Assembly (NCBI GenBank): GCA_034431315.1
Contig: DAOUDK010000023.1
Span: forward strand, 55,016 to 119,015
Direction: 5' to 3'
From: JAUWOY01 sp034431315
GTDB taxonomy: Bacteria > Chloroflexota > Anaerolineae > VGOG01
Length of the DNA stretch: 64,000 nucleotides
Position 1 is the first letter of the stretch; every line of letters starts with the position of its first letter. The notes under the pieces were generated by a model that made no database searches, was not told where the DNA came from, and was given only the letters and a program-made list of their open reading frames with translations. Shown here one piece after another: positions 46,897 to 55,915 of this stretch. The translations under genes were made by a program, and so were the position numbers.

Positions 46897-49478
46897 ACAC
46901 GATTCGTCCCACTTTTAGCCAGCAACTCCTCGACGAGCGACTCTTCTTCCTCCAGGCTGCTCACCTCCCCGTCGAGGCGGGCGTCACGGAGGGCGGATAG
47001 AATGTGGCCGAATAGGGGGCTGGGCCGGAGGCCCATGGCCTTGAGATACTCGCCGTCTATCTCAAGCTCGACGAAACGCAGCGTCCGATGATGCAGTTCC
47101 AATCGCTCTCGCACTGGCTCCGAATCGGTGGCTATCCACAGGACGAAGATGGCTGGCGTGGAGTAGTGTTTCAGCAGCCGGTAGATAGCGCTGGGCCGAC
47201 GCTCTTTGACCAGTTCGCTTGTCGAAAACAGCAGCCTGTTGACCTGGCGCAACAGCGCGGCCTCCTCGCTGGCGATCTTGAGCCGCTTGACGAGGCTTTC
47301 TAGATCCGGCGCGCTCAGGCGATAGGTCAGCAGGGCGAGATAGAGGATTTCGACAACAAGCCGCTCGCCATCTTCCAGTTTCCAGCTTTTAGTTTTTAGG
47401 GCTTGTCGCAGAAGTCGGTATTTCTCCGTGAGCCACCCATTGCACCTGAGTCGGGGATGTATCTGAGCCAGCACTCCCAGCTCATCCAGGCGACACAGGG
47501 CCTCCTCTGGCGTTGCTTCTTCCAGGATCAGGTAGAGCTCGTGGCGGATGCGTTCTCCCGTGGTGCGATCCAGCAGGTCCAGGGCATTGCCGATGAGCTC
47601 CTCGGTGCGCTCTTCGAGGCGAAAACCCAGTCGCTGCTCCAGGCGGGCTGCCCTGAGCATCCTGGTAGGATCTTCCACGAAGCTGAGGCTGTGCAGCACG
47701 CGGATCAGCCCTCTCTTCAAATCCTGCTCGCCCCCGTAGAAGTCCAGAAGCTCACCGTAGCGGTCAGGGTCCAGGCAGATGGCCAGGGTGTTGATGGTGA
47801 AATCGCGGCGGTGCAGGTCTTGCTTGATGGAACTGCGCTCCACCTGGGGCAGGGCCGTGGCGTGCTCATAGAATTCGGTACGGGCGGTGACAAAGTCCAA
47901 ATAGGGGATGGGGAAGGCTTTCGCGTCCAGGATCAGCTTGGCCGTGCCGAAACGGACGTGGCTCGTCACCCGCCCTCCGACCCTTTTCTGCAAACGCCTG
48001 GCCAGGGCTATGGCGTTTCCCTCCACTACCAGGTCCAGATCCAGGGTGGGTGTCCCCAGGAGGAGGTCGCGCACGAAGCCGCCTACCACGTAGAGGGAAG
48101 AGCCCATCTGGGCCGCTGTTTGGCTGGCCTGCTGGATCAGTTCCAAGAGGGAGGCAGGCAAGGCGTCCTCGATCAGTTGGGCGATCTCCGCTCGGCGGGG
48201 GCGTTGGGGAGGAGCGCTCCAAAGCTTGATCAGGTCAGTGCGGGTGACGATGCCGATGATCTTGCCTCCCTCGACCACGGGCACCTGTCCCAGGCTGTGT
48301 TCCATCATCACGTCCTGCAGCTTCTGCACCGGGTCATCGGGACGGACGCTGACCGCTCCCTTGTACATGTAAAAGTTGATGGAAAGGTTGTCGAAGCCGA
48401 GTTGCAGGGCCTTGTCAATTTGGCCTCGGGTCAAGATGCCCACGATCTGCCCCTCCACCACCACGGGGAAGCCCTCGTGGCCGTAGCGGCGCATCATCTC
48501 CGCCGCCTCGGCTACCGTGGTGTCGGGCGGAAGGGTGTGGACGCCGTAGGACATGATCTGGCCGACAGTCACGGCGGGCTTGATGTGAGCTTTTAGAAGC
48601 TCCAGAAGCTCGTCCCGAGCCTGGTCCAAAGTCTGTCCCCGGATCCGGGCGGCCGAGGCCTGGCTGTGCCCGCCGCCGTCGAGGCGAGCGGCTATCTCTG
48701 CCACGTCAATCGTCTCGCTGGAAGAGCGAGCCACCAGTTGGATGTGCTCTTCCAATTCCACCAGCACGAAGAGGGCGGCTGGCTCGAACAGATCGCGCAG
48801 CTTGTGGGCCAGGGTGGAGATCTCCTCGACATAACCCTTAGCGATGGCGGTAGCGATGACCACCGATTGGCCGTCGAATTCGTGGATCTGGCTATTGTCC
48901 AGAAGTTGATCGTAGAGCTGGCGTTGTTCTTCCGAGAGAGGGTGGTGGAGGAATTTGTTGACCACTTCCAGGTTGGCTCGTTGTTCCAGGAGCCAGGCAG
49001 CGCAGCGCATGTCCCTGGGGGTGGTGCTGGGATAAGAAAGCGAGCCTGTGTCCTCGTAGATGCCGAGGAGGAGCAATGTCGCTTCGATGGGCGAGAGAGG
49101 CAGGTGGGTTTCGCTGATCTGCTCAATCAGTAAGGTGGCAGTAGCTCCTAGCTCCTCACCGGAATAAGTCATGCCTGGCGTCAGATCCCGATCGAGGGCA
49201 TGGTGGTCAATGATCAGCACCTTGGTCCGCGAGCTCATGCCCTTCAATTGAGTGAGGGCCTGGGTATCTACCAGGATAACTCGCTCGATACGGCGGTGGG
49301 GCAGATCATCGGCCCGCACGAAGGGCAGCTCGTCCCAGTAGAGGGTCAGGAAATGGCGCAAATTGCGGTTGGGCCGCCGGGGCAGAACCGGTATCGCGTC
49401 CGGATATAGCTTCCACGCTCCGAGCAGTGAGGCCAGAGCGTCGAAGTCGGTGTTTTCGTGGGTGAGTATGATTTCCAT
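46893..49478 (-). CDS. DHH-CBS-CBS-tRNA nucleotidyltransferase (CCA/poly(A) polymerase-like) fusion
   Basis: The 861-residue protein joins a DHH phosphoesterase (HENTDFDALAS at 7, DHH at 91-93, GGGH at 268-271), two CBS domains (residues ~315-430), and a class II nucleotidyltransferase with VVGGFVRDLLLG and LDLDLVVEGNA, followed by an RNA-binding helical region. Aquifex and Chloroflexota have similar fusions in which the enzyme adds CC or A to tRNA ends; the DHH part may degrade oligoribonucleotides or cyclic di-AMP. ATG MEIILTHEN is chosen because GAGGG lies upstream; the longer open frame covers the promoter side. Confidence 0.93.
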   Translation of the reverse strand: MEIILTHENTDFDALASLLGAWKLYPDAIPVLPRRPNRNLRHFLTLYWDELPFVRADDLPHRRIERVILVDTQALTQLKGMSSRTKVLIIDHHALDRDLTPGMTYSGEELGATATLLIEQISETHLPLSPIEATLLLLGIYEDTGSLSYPSTTPRDMRCAAWLLEQRANLEVVNKFLHHPLSEEQRQLYDQLLDNSQIHEFDGQSVVIATAIAKGYVEEISTLAHKLRDLFEPAALFVLVELEEHIQLVARSSSETIDVAEIAARLDGGGHSQASAARIRGQTLDQARDELLELLKAHIKPAVTVGQIMSYGVHTLPPDTTVAEAAEMMRRYGHEGFPVVVEGQIVGILTRGQIDKALQLGFDNLSINFYMYKGAVSVRPDDPVQKLQDVMMEHSLGQVPVVEGGKIIGIVTRTDLIKLWSAPPQRPRRAEIAQLIEDALPASLLELIQQASQTAAQMGSSLYVVGGFVRDLLLGTPTLDLDLVVEGNAIALARRLQKRVGGRVTSHVRFGTAKLILDAKAFPIPYLDFVTARTEFYEHATALPQVERSSIKQDLHRRDFTINTLAICLDPDRYGELLDFYGGEQDLKRGLIRVLHSLSFVEDPTRMLRAARLEQRLGFRLEERTEELIGNALDLLDRTTGERIRHELYLILEEATPEEALCRLDELGVLAQIHPRLRCNGWLTEKYRLLRQALKTKSWKLEDGERLVVEILYLALLTYRLSAPDLESLVKRLKIASEEAALLRQVNRLLFSTSELVKERRPSAIYRLLKHYSTPAIFVLWIATDSEPVRERLELHHRTLRFVELEIDGEYLKAMGLRPSPLFGHILSALRDARLDGEVSSLEEEESLVEELLAKSGTNRV

Positions 49479-49561
49479 TGAGAACCCTCGCTTCTGATAA
49501 GGCACCCTCATTATAGCAGTAAAAGCCACGATTGACAAACTCAAAAAATCTCAGGGAACGC

Positions 49562-49590
49562 TTGACAAAAGATAGGAATCATACTATGAT
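49562..49590 (+). promoter_or_regulatory. Sigma-70-type promoter of the carbohydrate cluster
   Basis: TTGACA and TATGAT are separated by 17 bases, 49 bases before the glycosyltransferase ATG. It diverges from the DHH-fusion gene. Confidence 0.8.
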
Positions 49591-49639
49591 ACTCGAAGGC
49601 GCATCCGAAACAGGCCCGGCAAAGGAGGCTTCCGAGATC

Positions 49640-51295
49640 ATGTTCATCGCCTTTCTCAATCCCCAGGGGAACTTCGATCCCCATGACAGCTATTGGACCC
49701 AACATCCTGACTTCGGCGGCCAGTTGGTGTACGTCAAAGAGGTGGCCCTGGCGCTGGCCCGGCGGGGACATCGGGTGGACATCATCACCCGCCAAGTCGT
49801 GGACCCCCATTGGCCTGAGTTCGCCGCCCCGCTGGATGCCTACCCCGGCCACGAGCCCCCCTGCCCCCCCAAAGCCTGCCCTGAGCAAGGCCGAGGGGTT
49901 GGGGGGACCGGGGGGCGCGTGCGCATCGTGCGCCTCCCCTTTGGCGGCGACCGCTTCCTGCCGAAAGAGGAACTGTGGCCCTATCTGGGTACTGAATTCG
50001 CTCTCCACATTATCGGCTTTTATCAGCAGGGAGGCCGCTTCCCGGATGCCATCACCGCTCACTACGCCGACGGCGGCCTCACGGCAGCGGTCTTGCGGGA
50101 AAAAACGGGCATCCCCTTCACTTTCACCCCCCATTCGCTGGGAGCGCAGAAGATGGAGAAGCTGGGCGCGATGTGGGACAACCTGGCTGAGCTGGACGCC
50201 CGCTTCCACTTTGCCCGCCGCATCACCGCCGAGCGCATCGCCATGAGCCAGGCCAGCGTGTGCACGGCCAGCACCGCCCTGGAGCGCTTTGAGCAGTACG
50301 CCCATCCCGCCTATCGCGGAGCCATTGACGTGCACGACGACCGGCGACTGATGGTCATCCCCCCCGGCGTCAATCTGCAGGTGTTCGACAAAGAAGCCCG
50401 GAGCGCGGTCGAGCAGGCCACCCGCGCCAAAGTTCGGGCCAGGCTGGCCCGAGACATCGCGCCAGGGAGACGGGAGTTGCCCGTCGTCGTGGCCTCCAGT
50501 CGGCTGGACGTGAAGAAGAATCACCTCGGGCTGGTGCGGGCCTTCGCCGAAAGCCGACCGTTGCAGGCCAAGGCCAATCTGCTGTTGGTCAGCCGGGGGC
50601 TGGACAACCCGCTGGCCGGCTACACCCAGGCCCTGTGGAATTGTCCCTATTCCACAGGGCAGGCCGACGAGGGAGCCAAGGAGGTGCTGGCCCAGGTCAT
50701 GGCGGTGGTGGATGAAGGTGAGTTGCGGGGCAAGATCAGCCTCTTCTCGCTGGACAGCCAGCACGAGCTGGCGGCTGCCTATCGTTTCCTGGCCGAGAGT
50801 CAGTCGGTGTTCGCTCTGACTGCTTATCACGAGCCTTTCGGGCTGGCCCCGCTGGAGGCCATGTCCGCTGGATTGCCGGCCGTGGTCACCAAAAACGGCG
50901 GCCCAGCAGAGAGCCTGCGGGAGGGCGACGAGGAGTACGGCGTGCTGGTTGACCCCTTCGACCCGGCCGACATCGCCCGCGGTTTGCTCCGAGTGCTGGG
51001 CGATGAGGCGACCTGGCGGCGCTACGCCGAGGCCGGTCGCCGTCGCGTACACGACCGCTACACCTGGGAAAGCACCGCCCGCCAGTTCGAGCAGATTCTG
51101 GGGAGGCTCGATGGGCGCGGGAAACCTCCACGGTCTCCGACCGAGCCCGACCCTGATTCACAATTCACAATTCACAATTTGCAATTCCCCTCCCTGCCCA
51201 TCCATCCCTACTTCCTCCAGCCGACTCCTGAGAACGACATCCCGCTGGAGGAGCTGGCCGAATTGTACTTCATCAAAGGAGAAGGTGGCCCGTGA
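49640..51295 (+). CDS. GT4 glycosyltransferase, sucrose-phosphate-synthase/sucrose-synthase-like
   Basis: It transfers or exchanges hexose between NDP-sugar and a fructose-type acceptor in its relatives. The 551-residue protein starts MFIAFLNPQGNF; HPDFGGQLVYVKEVALALARRGHRV is the sucrose-phosphate-synthase-type N-terminal loop, and AYHEPFGLAPLEAMSAGLPAV the E-x7-E motif. AAAGGAGG lies 11 bases before this ATG; starts further up would precede the promoter. Two stretches (about residues 75-90 and 491-500) are encoded by inserted repeats. It overlaps the kinase gene by four bases. Confidence 0.88.
   Translation: MFIAFLNPQGNFDPHDSYWTQHPDFGGQLVYVKEVALALARRGHRVDIITRQVVDPHWPEFAAPLDAYPGHEPPCPPKACPEQGRGVGGTGGRVRIVRLPFGGDRFLPKEELWPYLGTEFALHIIGFYQQGGRFPDAITAHYADGGLTAAVLREKTGIPFTFTPHSLGAQKMEKLGAMWDNLAELDARFHFARRITAERIAMSQASVCTASTALERFEQYAHPAYRGAIDVHDDRRLMVIPPGVNLQVFDKEARSAVEQATRAKVRARLARDIAPGRRELPVVVASSRLDVKKNHLGLVRAFAESRPLQAKANLLLVSRGLDNPLAGYTQALWNCPYSTGQADEGAKEVLAQVMAVVDEGELRGKISLFSLDSQHELAAAYRFLAESQSVFALTAYHEPFGLAPLEAMSAGLPAVVTKNGGPAESLREGDEEYGVLVDPFDPADIARGLLRVLGDEATWRRYAEAGRRRVHDRYTWESTARQFEQILGRLDGRGKPPRSPTEPDPDSQFTIHNLQFPSLPIHPYFLQPTPENDIPLEELAELYFIKGEGGP
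51109..51186 (+). repeat. Repeat-derived C-terminal coding segment of the GT4 gene
   Basis: CGATGGGCGCGG, then GGTCTCCGACCGAGCCC (51132-51148) of the GGCGAAGGTCTCCGACCGAG family, then an 8-base microrepeat of ATTCACA units (51159-51185). All are translated (GRGKPPRSPTEP, then DSQFTIHNLQF). Confidence 0.65.
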
Positions 51296-52272
51296 CGTGG
51301 CGGATTCCCGAAGGAGACATTGACGTTCTGTCGGTGGGCGAGGCGCTGGTTGATTTCATCTCCACCGAAGCGGTGGGCAAATTGGAGCAGGCCGGTGGGT
51401 TTCGCCGCTACCTGGGCGGTTCGGTGACCAACCTGGCGGCCAACGTGGGCCGTTTGGGCGGCCGGGCGGCGGTGGCGGCCCGGGTCGGCGATGACCCCTT
51501 CGGACGCTTCGTGCGCCGAGAGATGGAACGGCAGGGGATCAGCAGCGACTATCTGAAGACGGATGCCGCAGCGCGCACCACCCTGGCCTTCGTCACCCGC
51601 AGCGCGGCCACCGCCGATTTTGTCATCTATCGGGGCAGTGATGCCCGTCTATCGCCGCAAGACGTGCCGCAGGCAGCCATCGAGCGGGCCAGAGTGGTGC
51701 ACACTTCCGCCTTTGCCCTGTCCCAGGAATCCAGCCGCACCGCCGTGTTGGACGCGCTGCGCCGAGCACGAGCCCGTGGCTGCCTGATCTCCCTCGAACC
51801 GAATTATCATTTCAGCCTGTGGGACGCCGATGGGCGAAGGTCTCCGACCGAGCCCGCCGAGGTGCTGGCCGAGGCTTGCCGATACGTGGACGTGGTCAAG
51901 CCGTCCCGAACTGACTGCCAACGGCTGTTCGGAGCGGATCTCTCGCTCTCCGACAGCGCTAGACGTTTCCACGATTGGGGCGTGAAGCGGGTGGTCCTGA
52001 CCCAGGGGGCGCAGGGCATCTCCGTCTACGAGGATGGGGAGGGGCGGTTGCTGCACGTGAAATCGCGGCATGTGCCGGTGGCCGATGCCACCGGCGCGGG
52101 CGATGCCTTCTGGGCCGGATTTCTGGTGGCCATCCTGGACGGCCGTTCGCCGCACGAAGCAGTTCTCGTGGGCCGTGAGGTGGCCGAGATCAAGCTGAGG
52201 ACGGTAGGCCCCATCGCCGGCAGCCTCGACAGGGAGGCCATTTACCGAAAGATCGCCGCTGGATTCATCTGA
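51292..52272 (+). CDS. PfkB-family sugar kinase (fructokinase-like)
   Basis: This 326-residue ribokinase-fold enzyme has GGSVTNLAANVGRLGGRAAV (N-terminal G-G motif) and DATGAGDAFWAGF (anion hole and catalytic Asp). It most resembles fructokinases, which fits its coupling to a sucrose-type glycosyltransferase. It starts at GTG and overlaps the upstream stop. Around residues 180-188 the peptide DGRRSPTEP is encoded by the GGCGAAGGTCTCCGACCGAG repeat; the reading frame stays open. Confidence 0.9.
   Translation: MTWRIPEGDIDVLSVGEALVDFISTEAVGKLEQAGGFRRYLGGSVTNLAANVGRLGGRAAVAARVGDDPFGRFVRREMERQGISSDYLKTDAAARTTLAFVTRSAATADFVIYRGSDARLSPQDVPQAAIERARVVHTSAFALSQESSRTAVLDALRRARARGCLISLEPNYHFSLWDADGRRSPTEPAEVLAEACRYVDVVKPSRTDCQRLFGADLSLSDSARRFHDWGVKRVVLTQGAQGISVYEDGEGRLLHVKSRHVPVADATGAGDAFWAGFLVAILDGRSPHEAVLVGREVAEIKLRTVGPIAGSLDREAIYRKIAAGFI
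51828..51855 (+). repeat. GGCGAAGGTCTCCGACCGAG repeat inside the kinase gene
   Basis: The 28-base unit CGATGGGCGAAGG plus TCTCCGACCGAGCCC lies in-frame. Its 20-base core equals the reverse complement of 30132-30151 and resembles copies at 51109-51148 and 54001-54026. Confidence 0.75.
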
Positions 52273-52302
52273 TGGGAAGCTAGCGGCCCAACGTCCAAGT
52301 AC

Positions 52303-52331
52303 TTGACAAAGTCCCTGTTATGGGTTACAAT
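52303..52331 (+). promoter_or_regulatory. Promoter of the sugar ABC importer (leader copy A)
   Basis: TTGACA and TACAAT are separated by 17 bases; the spacer contains CTGTTATGGG. The ~175-base leader that follows contains TCTTCCG and GTGACATTGCC, both also present in the same order in the leader at 59650. Confidence 0.85.
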
Positions 52332-52508
52332 ATTGGCAATCTCTCATCTTCCGACATCTGTAGTGACATTGCCGACATCGAACATGAAAAGGGGGTGATG
52401 CTAGAGAAACAACTTGTTCTTACTCGCCGCCGCTGGATTGCGGTCCAGCAGCCAGGGTACGGACGATAAATCCGTCCCCAATCCAAAATACAAAAGGAGG
52501 AAACAGAA

Positions 52509-53958
52509 ATGAAAATCGCAAGAATTGTGGGCACTGCCTTGCTGGTGATATAGTCCTTCAGATAATGTTTTGGACAAAATGACCTTTCAGCAAGCGTGAA
52601 AAACGGGCCAAATGTCCAAATCATTATCTGAACATCTATAGCAGTGCTGATGACTGCCTGTGCGCCCAAACCCGAACCTACCGCGACCCCTAAGCCCGCA
52701 CCTACCGCGACCCCCAAGCCGAAGGAAGAGCCTACGCCGGTACCCAAGGAGAAGGTGAAGATCAAGGTTTGGTTCCACTCAGGGAAGGGTGAGGAGCGGG
52801 ATGTGCTCGACGCTCAGGTGGAGGACTTCAACGCCATGCAGGACGAGGTGGAGGTCGAGGCCATACGGTTGCCTGAGGGTTCTTACAACGAGCAGGTGAG
52901 CGCGGCCGCCCTGGCTGGTGATCTGCCCGACCTGCTGGACTTCGATGGCCCGTTCCTGTACAACTACGCCTGGGCCGGTCACCTGACCCCCATGGATCCA
53001 TACGTGTCCGCTTCGTTGAAGGCCGACTTCCTGCCTTCGATCATCGCGCAGGGCACCTACGGCGGCAAGCTGTACGCCCTGGGCACCTTTGACTCTGGTC
53101 TGGCCATCTGGGGCAACAAGGCTTACTTGGAGAAGGCTGGGGTGCGCATCCCCACCAGCATCGAGGACGCCTGGACTCTTGACGAGTTCAACGACGCCCT
53201 GGAGAAGCTGCAGGCTTTGGACGAGGTGGAATACGCCATTGACTTCAAGATGAACTACGGTCAGGGCGAGTGGTACACCTATGGGTTCTCGCCCATCATC
53301 CAGAGCTGGGGTGCTGACCTGATTGATCGCAGCGACTACCAGTCGGCCGACGGCGTGCTCAACAGTTCCGAGGCGGTGGAGGCGTTGGAGTGGTTCCAGA
53401 GCCTGTTCGAGGATGGGTATGCCAACGTCAAGCCGGCGGGGGACGACAGTTTCTACGGCACCAAGAAAGCAGCCCTGGCCTTCGTTGGTCACTGGATGTG
53501 GACGGCCGCACAGCGAGAACCTGGGCGACGACCTGGTGCTGCTGCCGATGCCGAAGTTTGGGGCGAAGGCGGCCACGGGGATGGGTTCCTGGTGCTGGGG
53601 CATCACGTCGCAGTCCAAGAATCCCGAGGCGGCGTGGAAGTTCCTGGAGTATCTGATTGACCCGGATCAGATCCTGCGCATGACCAACGCCAACGGTGCG
53701 GTGCCGGCTCGCAAGTCGGCCCTGGCCAAGTCGGAATTGTTTGGTGAGGGTGGTCCGTTGAACATCTTCGTCCAGCAGTTGGAGGGAGGGGTGGCCGTGC
53801 CGCGGCCCATCACTCCGGCCTATCCGACCATCACCGAGTCCTTCGCCGAGGCGATCCAGAACATCGTGACTGGCGCCGATGTCAAGACCGAGTTGGACAA
53901 GGCGGTCAAGAAGATTGATCAGGACATCGAGGACAACCAGGGGTATCCGAGCCCATAA
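52509..53958 (+). pseudogene. Sugar ABC transporter substrate-binding lipoprotein, disrupted (MITE + frameshift)
   Basis: It was an extracellular solute-binding protein, family 1. AAAGGAGG precedes an ATG encoding MKIARIVGTALLVI, after which an 88-bp MITE brings a TAG. After the insert the frame resumes AVLMTACAPKPEP, i.e. the lipobox, so the insertion split the signal peptide. A second lesion near 53510 shifts the frame by +1: GHWMWTA continues in one frame and SENLGDDLVLLPMPKFG in another. Both lesions restore a full ~450-residue protein if removed. The frameshift could be a sequencing error; the MITE is not. Confidence 0.88.
52551..52638 (+). mobile_element. 88-bp MITE with ~26-bp terminal inverted repeats and TA target duplication
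   Basis: The left end TAGTCCTTCAGATAATG and the right end, on the other strand TAGATGTTCAGATAATG, match at 14 of 17 positions and continue through TTTGGACA. TA flanks it on both sides (52549-52550 and 52639-52640), as for IS630/Tc1-mariner-type insertion. Insert plus duplication is 90 bases, so the host frame is kept but a TAG is introduced. No transposase is encoded. Confidence 0.85.
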
Positions 53959-53983
53959 CAGCTTGTATCAGACGTAAACGGCT

Positions 53984-54029
53984 GGGGGCTCGAGAAGTCT
54001 CGATGGGCGAGGTTTCCGACCGAGCCCCC
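53984..54029 (+). repeat. Hairpin/repeat between binding-protein and permease genes
   Basis: GGGGGCTCG and CGAGCCCCC form a 9-bp stem whose loop and right arm contain the GATGGGCGAGGTTTCCGACCGAGCC variant of the GGCGAAGGTCTCCGACCGAG family. Such stems often protect the 3' end of binding-protein mRNA. Confidence 0.7.
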
Positions 54030-54052
54030 AGCCACTCAACTAGGAGGACATC

Positions 54053-55000
54053 ATGGCAGTACAGGCTCTGACCGCAAAAGCGGTACCGGCCGAGAAGGGG
54101 CTCACCGGCCGGCGACGAGGCGAGGCCATCATGGCCTGGCTTTTCTCCGCTCCAGCACTGCTCCTGCTGATCGTCTTCTTGCTGATCCCGTTCCTCATGG
54201 CCTTCGGTCTGGCCTTCACGAATCAGCGGCTCATCCCCAACCTCAACCTGCCCACCCGCTTCATCGCCCTCCGCAACTTCGTGCGCCTGCTCGACGACGA
54301 AGCCTTCCATCGGGCGCTGCTCAACAACTTCGTCTTCGCCGCCGTCGTCGTTCCGCTGCAGACTGCTTTCGCCCTTTTGCTGGCCGTTCTGGTCAACCAG
54401 AAACTCCGCTTCGTCAACGTCTTCCGCACCGTCTACTTTAGTCCAGTGGTGACCACCATGGTCGTGGTGGCCATCATCTGGACTTTTTTGTATAACCCTG
54501 GGGAGGGTTTGATTAACGCCTTCCTCCAGACCATCTCATTTGGTCGCCTGGGTCCTTACGACTGGCTGATCAACACGAAGCTGGCTTTCCCCGCCATCAT
54601 GCTGCTGTCCATCTGGCAGGGGGTGGGATTCCAGATGGTGATCTACCTGGCCGGCCTGCAGGGCATCCCAGACGAGCTGTACGAGGCCGCTCAGGTGGAT
54701 GGCGCTAACCGCTGGCAGCAATTCTGGAATATCACCCTGCCCCAACTGCGCAACACCACCATCTTCGTGGTGATCGCTACCACCATTCTGGCTTTCAAGC
54801 TGTTCGACCAGGTGTGGGTCATGACCAGGGGCGGGCCGCAGGAGGCCACCATGACGACCATGATCCTGGTGTATAGACAGGGGTTTAAGCAGCTCAAAGT
54901 TGGTTACGCTTCCGCCATTTCGGTAGTGTTCTTCCTGATCGTGCTGGGAGTCTCGCTGCTGCAACGGGTGTTCCTGCGAGAAGAAAGGGCAGTGAGCTGA
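54053..55000 (+). CDS. Sugar ABC transporter permease (MalF-like)
   Basis: This 315-residue protein has six helices in the membrane. The EAA loop is ELYEAAQVDGANRWQQFWNITLPQL (E-A-A-x3-G-x9-I-x-L-P), which docks with the ATPase. The gene is intact although its binding protein is broken. AACTAGGAGGACATC precedes the ATG. Confidence 0.94.
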   Translation: MAVQALTAKAVPAEKGLTGRRRGEAIMAWLFSAPALLLLIVFLLIPFLMAFGLAFTNQRLIPNLNLPTRFIALRNFVRLLDDEAFHRALLNNFVFAAVVVPLQTAFALLLAVLVNQKLRFVNVFRTVYFSPVVTTMVVVAIIWTFLYNPGEGLINAFLQTISFGRLGPYDWLINTKLAFPAIMLLSIWQGVGFQMVIYLAGLQGIPDELYEAAQVDGANRWQQFWNITLPQLRNTTIFVVIATTILAFKLFDQVWVMTRGGPQEATMTTMILVYRQGFKQLKVGYASAISVVFFLIVLGVSLLQRVFLREERAVS

Positions 55001-55001
55001 G

Positions 55002-55895
55002 ATGAGTGCTACTACAGTAACTGCGGCAACTCCCTACAGCCTGGGCTACCGGATTCGGAAGGGGATTCGGCTGGGGATCACCTATCTGGTAATGATCCTG
55101 CTGGCCTTCTTCTTCCTCTTCCCCATCATCTTCATGGTCGTGTCCTCGATCAAGACCACCGAGTCGCAGATCGTGCGCGATATGAGCAGGTTGGTGGCCT
55201 TCGTACCCTACGGCGAGATAGGGATCCAGAACTACCGCGACGTTTTCGACCAGATGGCCTTCGGGCGGATCATGTTCAACTCTGTGTTCATCGTAGGTAG
55301 CACGGTTTTGGGAGGGCTGGTGATCAACAGCATGATCGCCTACGCCCTGGCCCGGCTGCGCTTCAGGGGGCGTCAGGGCATCCTGGCGCTGATCATCGCG
55401 CTGATCATCATCCCCTTCGAAGCGGTGGCCGTCCCCCTCCTGTTGATGGTCAATCAGTTTGGCTGGCTCGATAGCTACCACGTTCAGATCATCCCCTTCA
55501 TCGCCGACGCTTTTTCTATATTCCTGTTTTATCAGTTCTTCATCGGTCTGCCCAAGGATTTGGACGAGGCCGCGTTGGTAGATGGGGCCAGCCCGTTCCG
55601 CATCTACTGGAGCATCATCCTGCCCCTGTCGCGGCCCGTCTTCGCCACCGTGGCCATCTTGCAGTTCCTGGCCAATTGGGGCAAATTCCTGTGGCCGCTG
55701 ATGGTGACCCGCGGCTTTGAGTACCGGCCCCTGCCCGTGGCCATGCAGCAGTTCTTCAGCTACGACCCGAAGGTGTGGGGCGACATCTTCGCTTTCGCCT
55801 CCATGATCACCATCCCGGTGCTCATCGTCTTCCTGCTGTTCCAGAAGTGGTTCGTGCAGAGCGTGGCCACCAGTGGAATCAAAGGAGGGGCGTAG
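55002..55895 (+). CDS. Sugar ABC transporter permease (MalG-like)
   Basis: This 297-residue protein has six helices and the EAA loop DEAALVDGASPFRIYWSIILPLSRP. It starts one base after the MalF-like stop (TGAGATG). It forms the membrane channel with its neighbour; the ATPase is probably the MsmK-like protein at 60 kb. Confidence 0.94.
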   Translation: MSATTVTAATPYSLGYRIRKGIRLGITYLVMILLAFFFLFPIIFMVVSSIKTTESQIVRDMSRLVAFVPYGEIGIQNYRDVFDQMAFGRIMFNSVFIVGSTVLGGLVINSMIAYALARLRFRGRQGILALIIALIIIPFEAVAVPLLLMVNQFGWLDSYHVQIIPFIADAFSIFLFYQFFIGLPKDLDEAALVDGASPFRIYWSIILPLSRPVFATVAILQFLANWGKFLWPLMVTRGFEYRPLPVAMQQFFSYDPKVWGDIFAFASMITIPVLIVFLLFQKWFVQSVATSGIKGGA

Positions 55896-55915
55896 GTCTG
55901 TGGGCGTCTCTTACT

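Noticed and set aside
49541..51052. 503-codon minus-strand open frame opposite the first GT4 gene
   Set aside because: Antisense shadow without ribosome site; the plus-strand protein has clear GT4 motifs.
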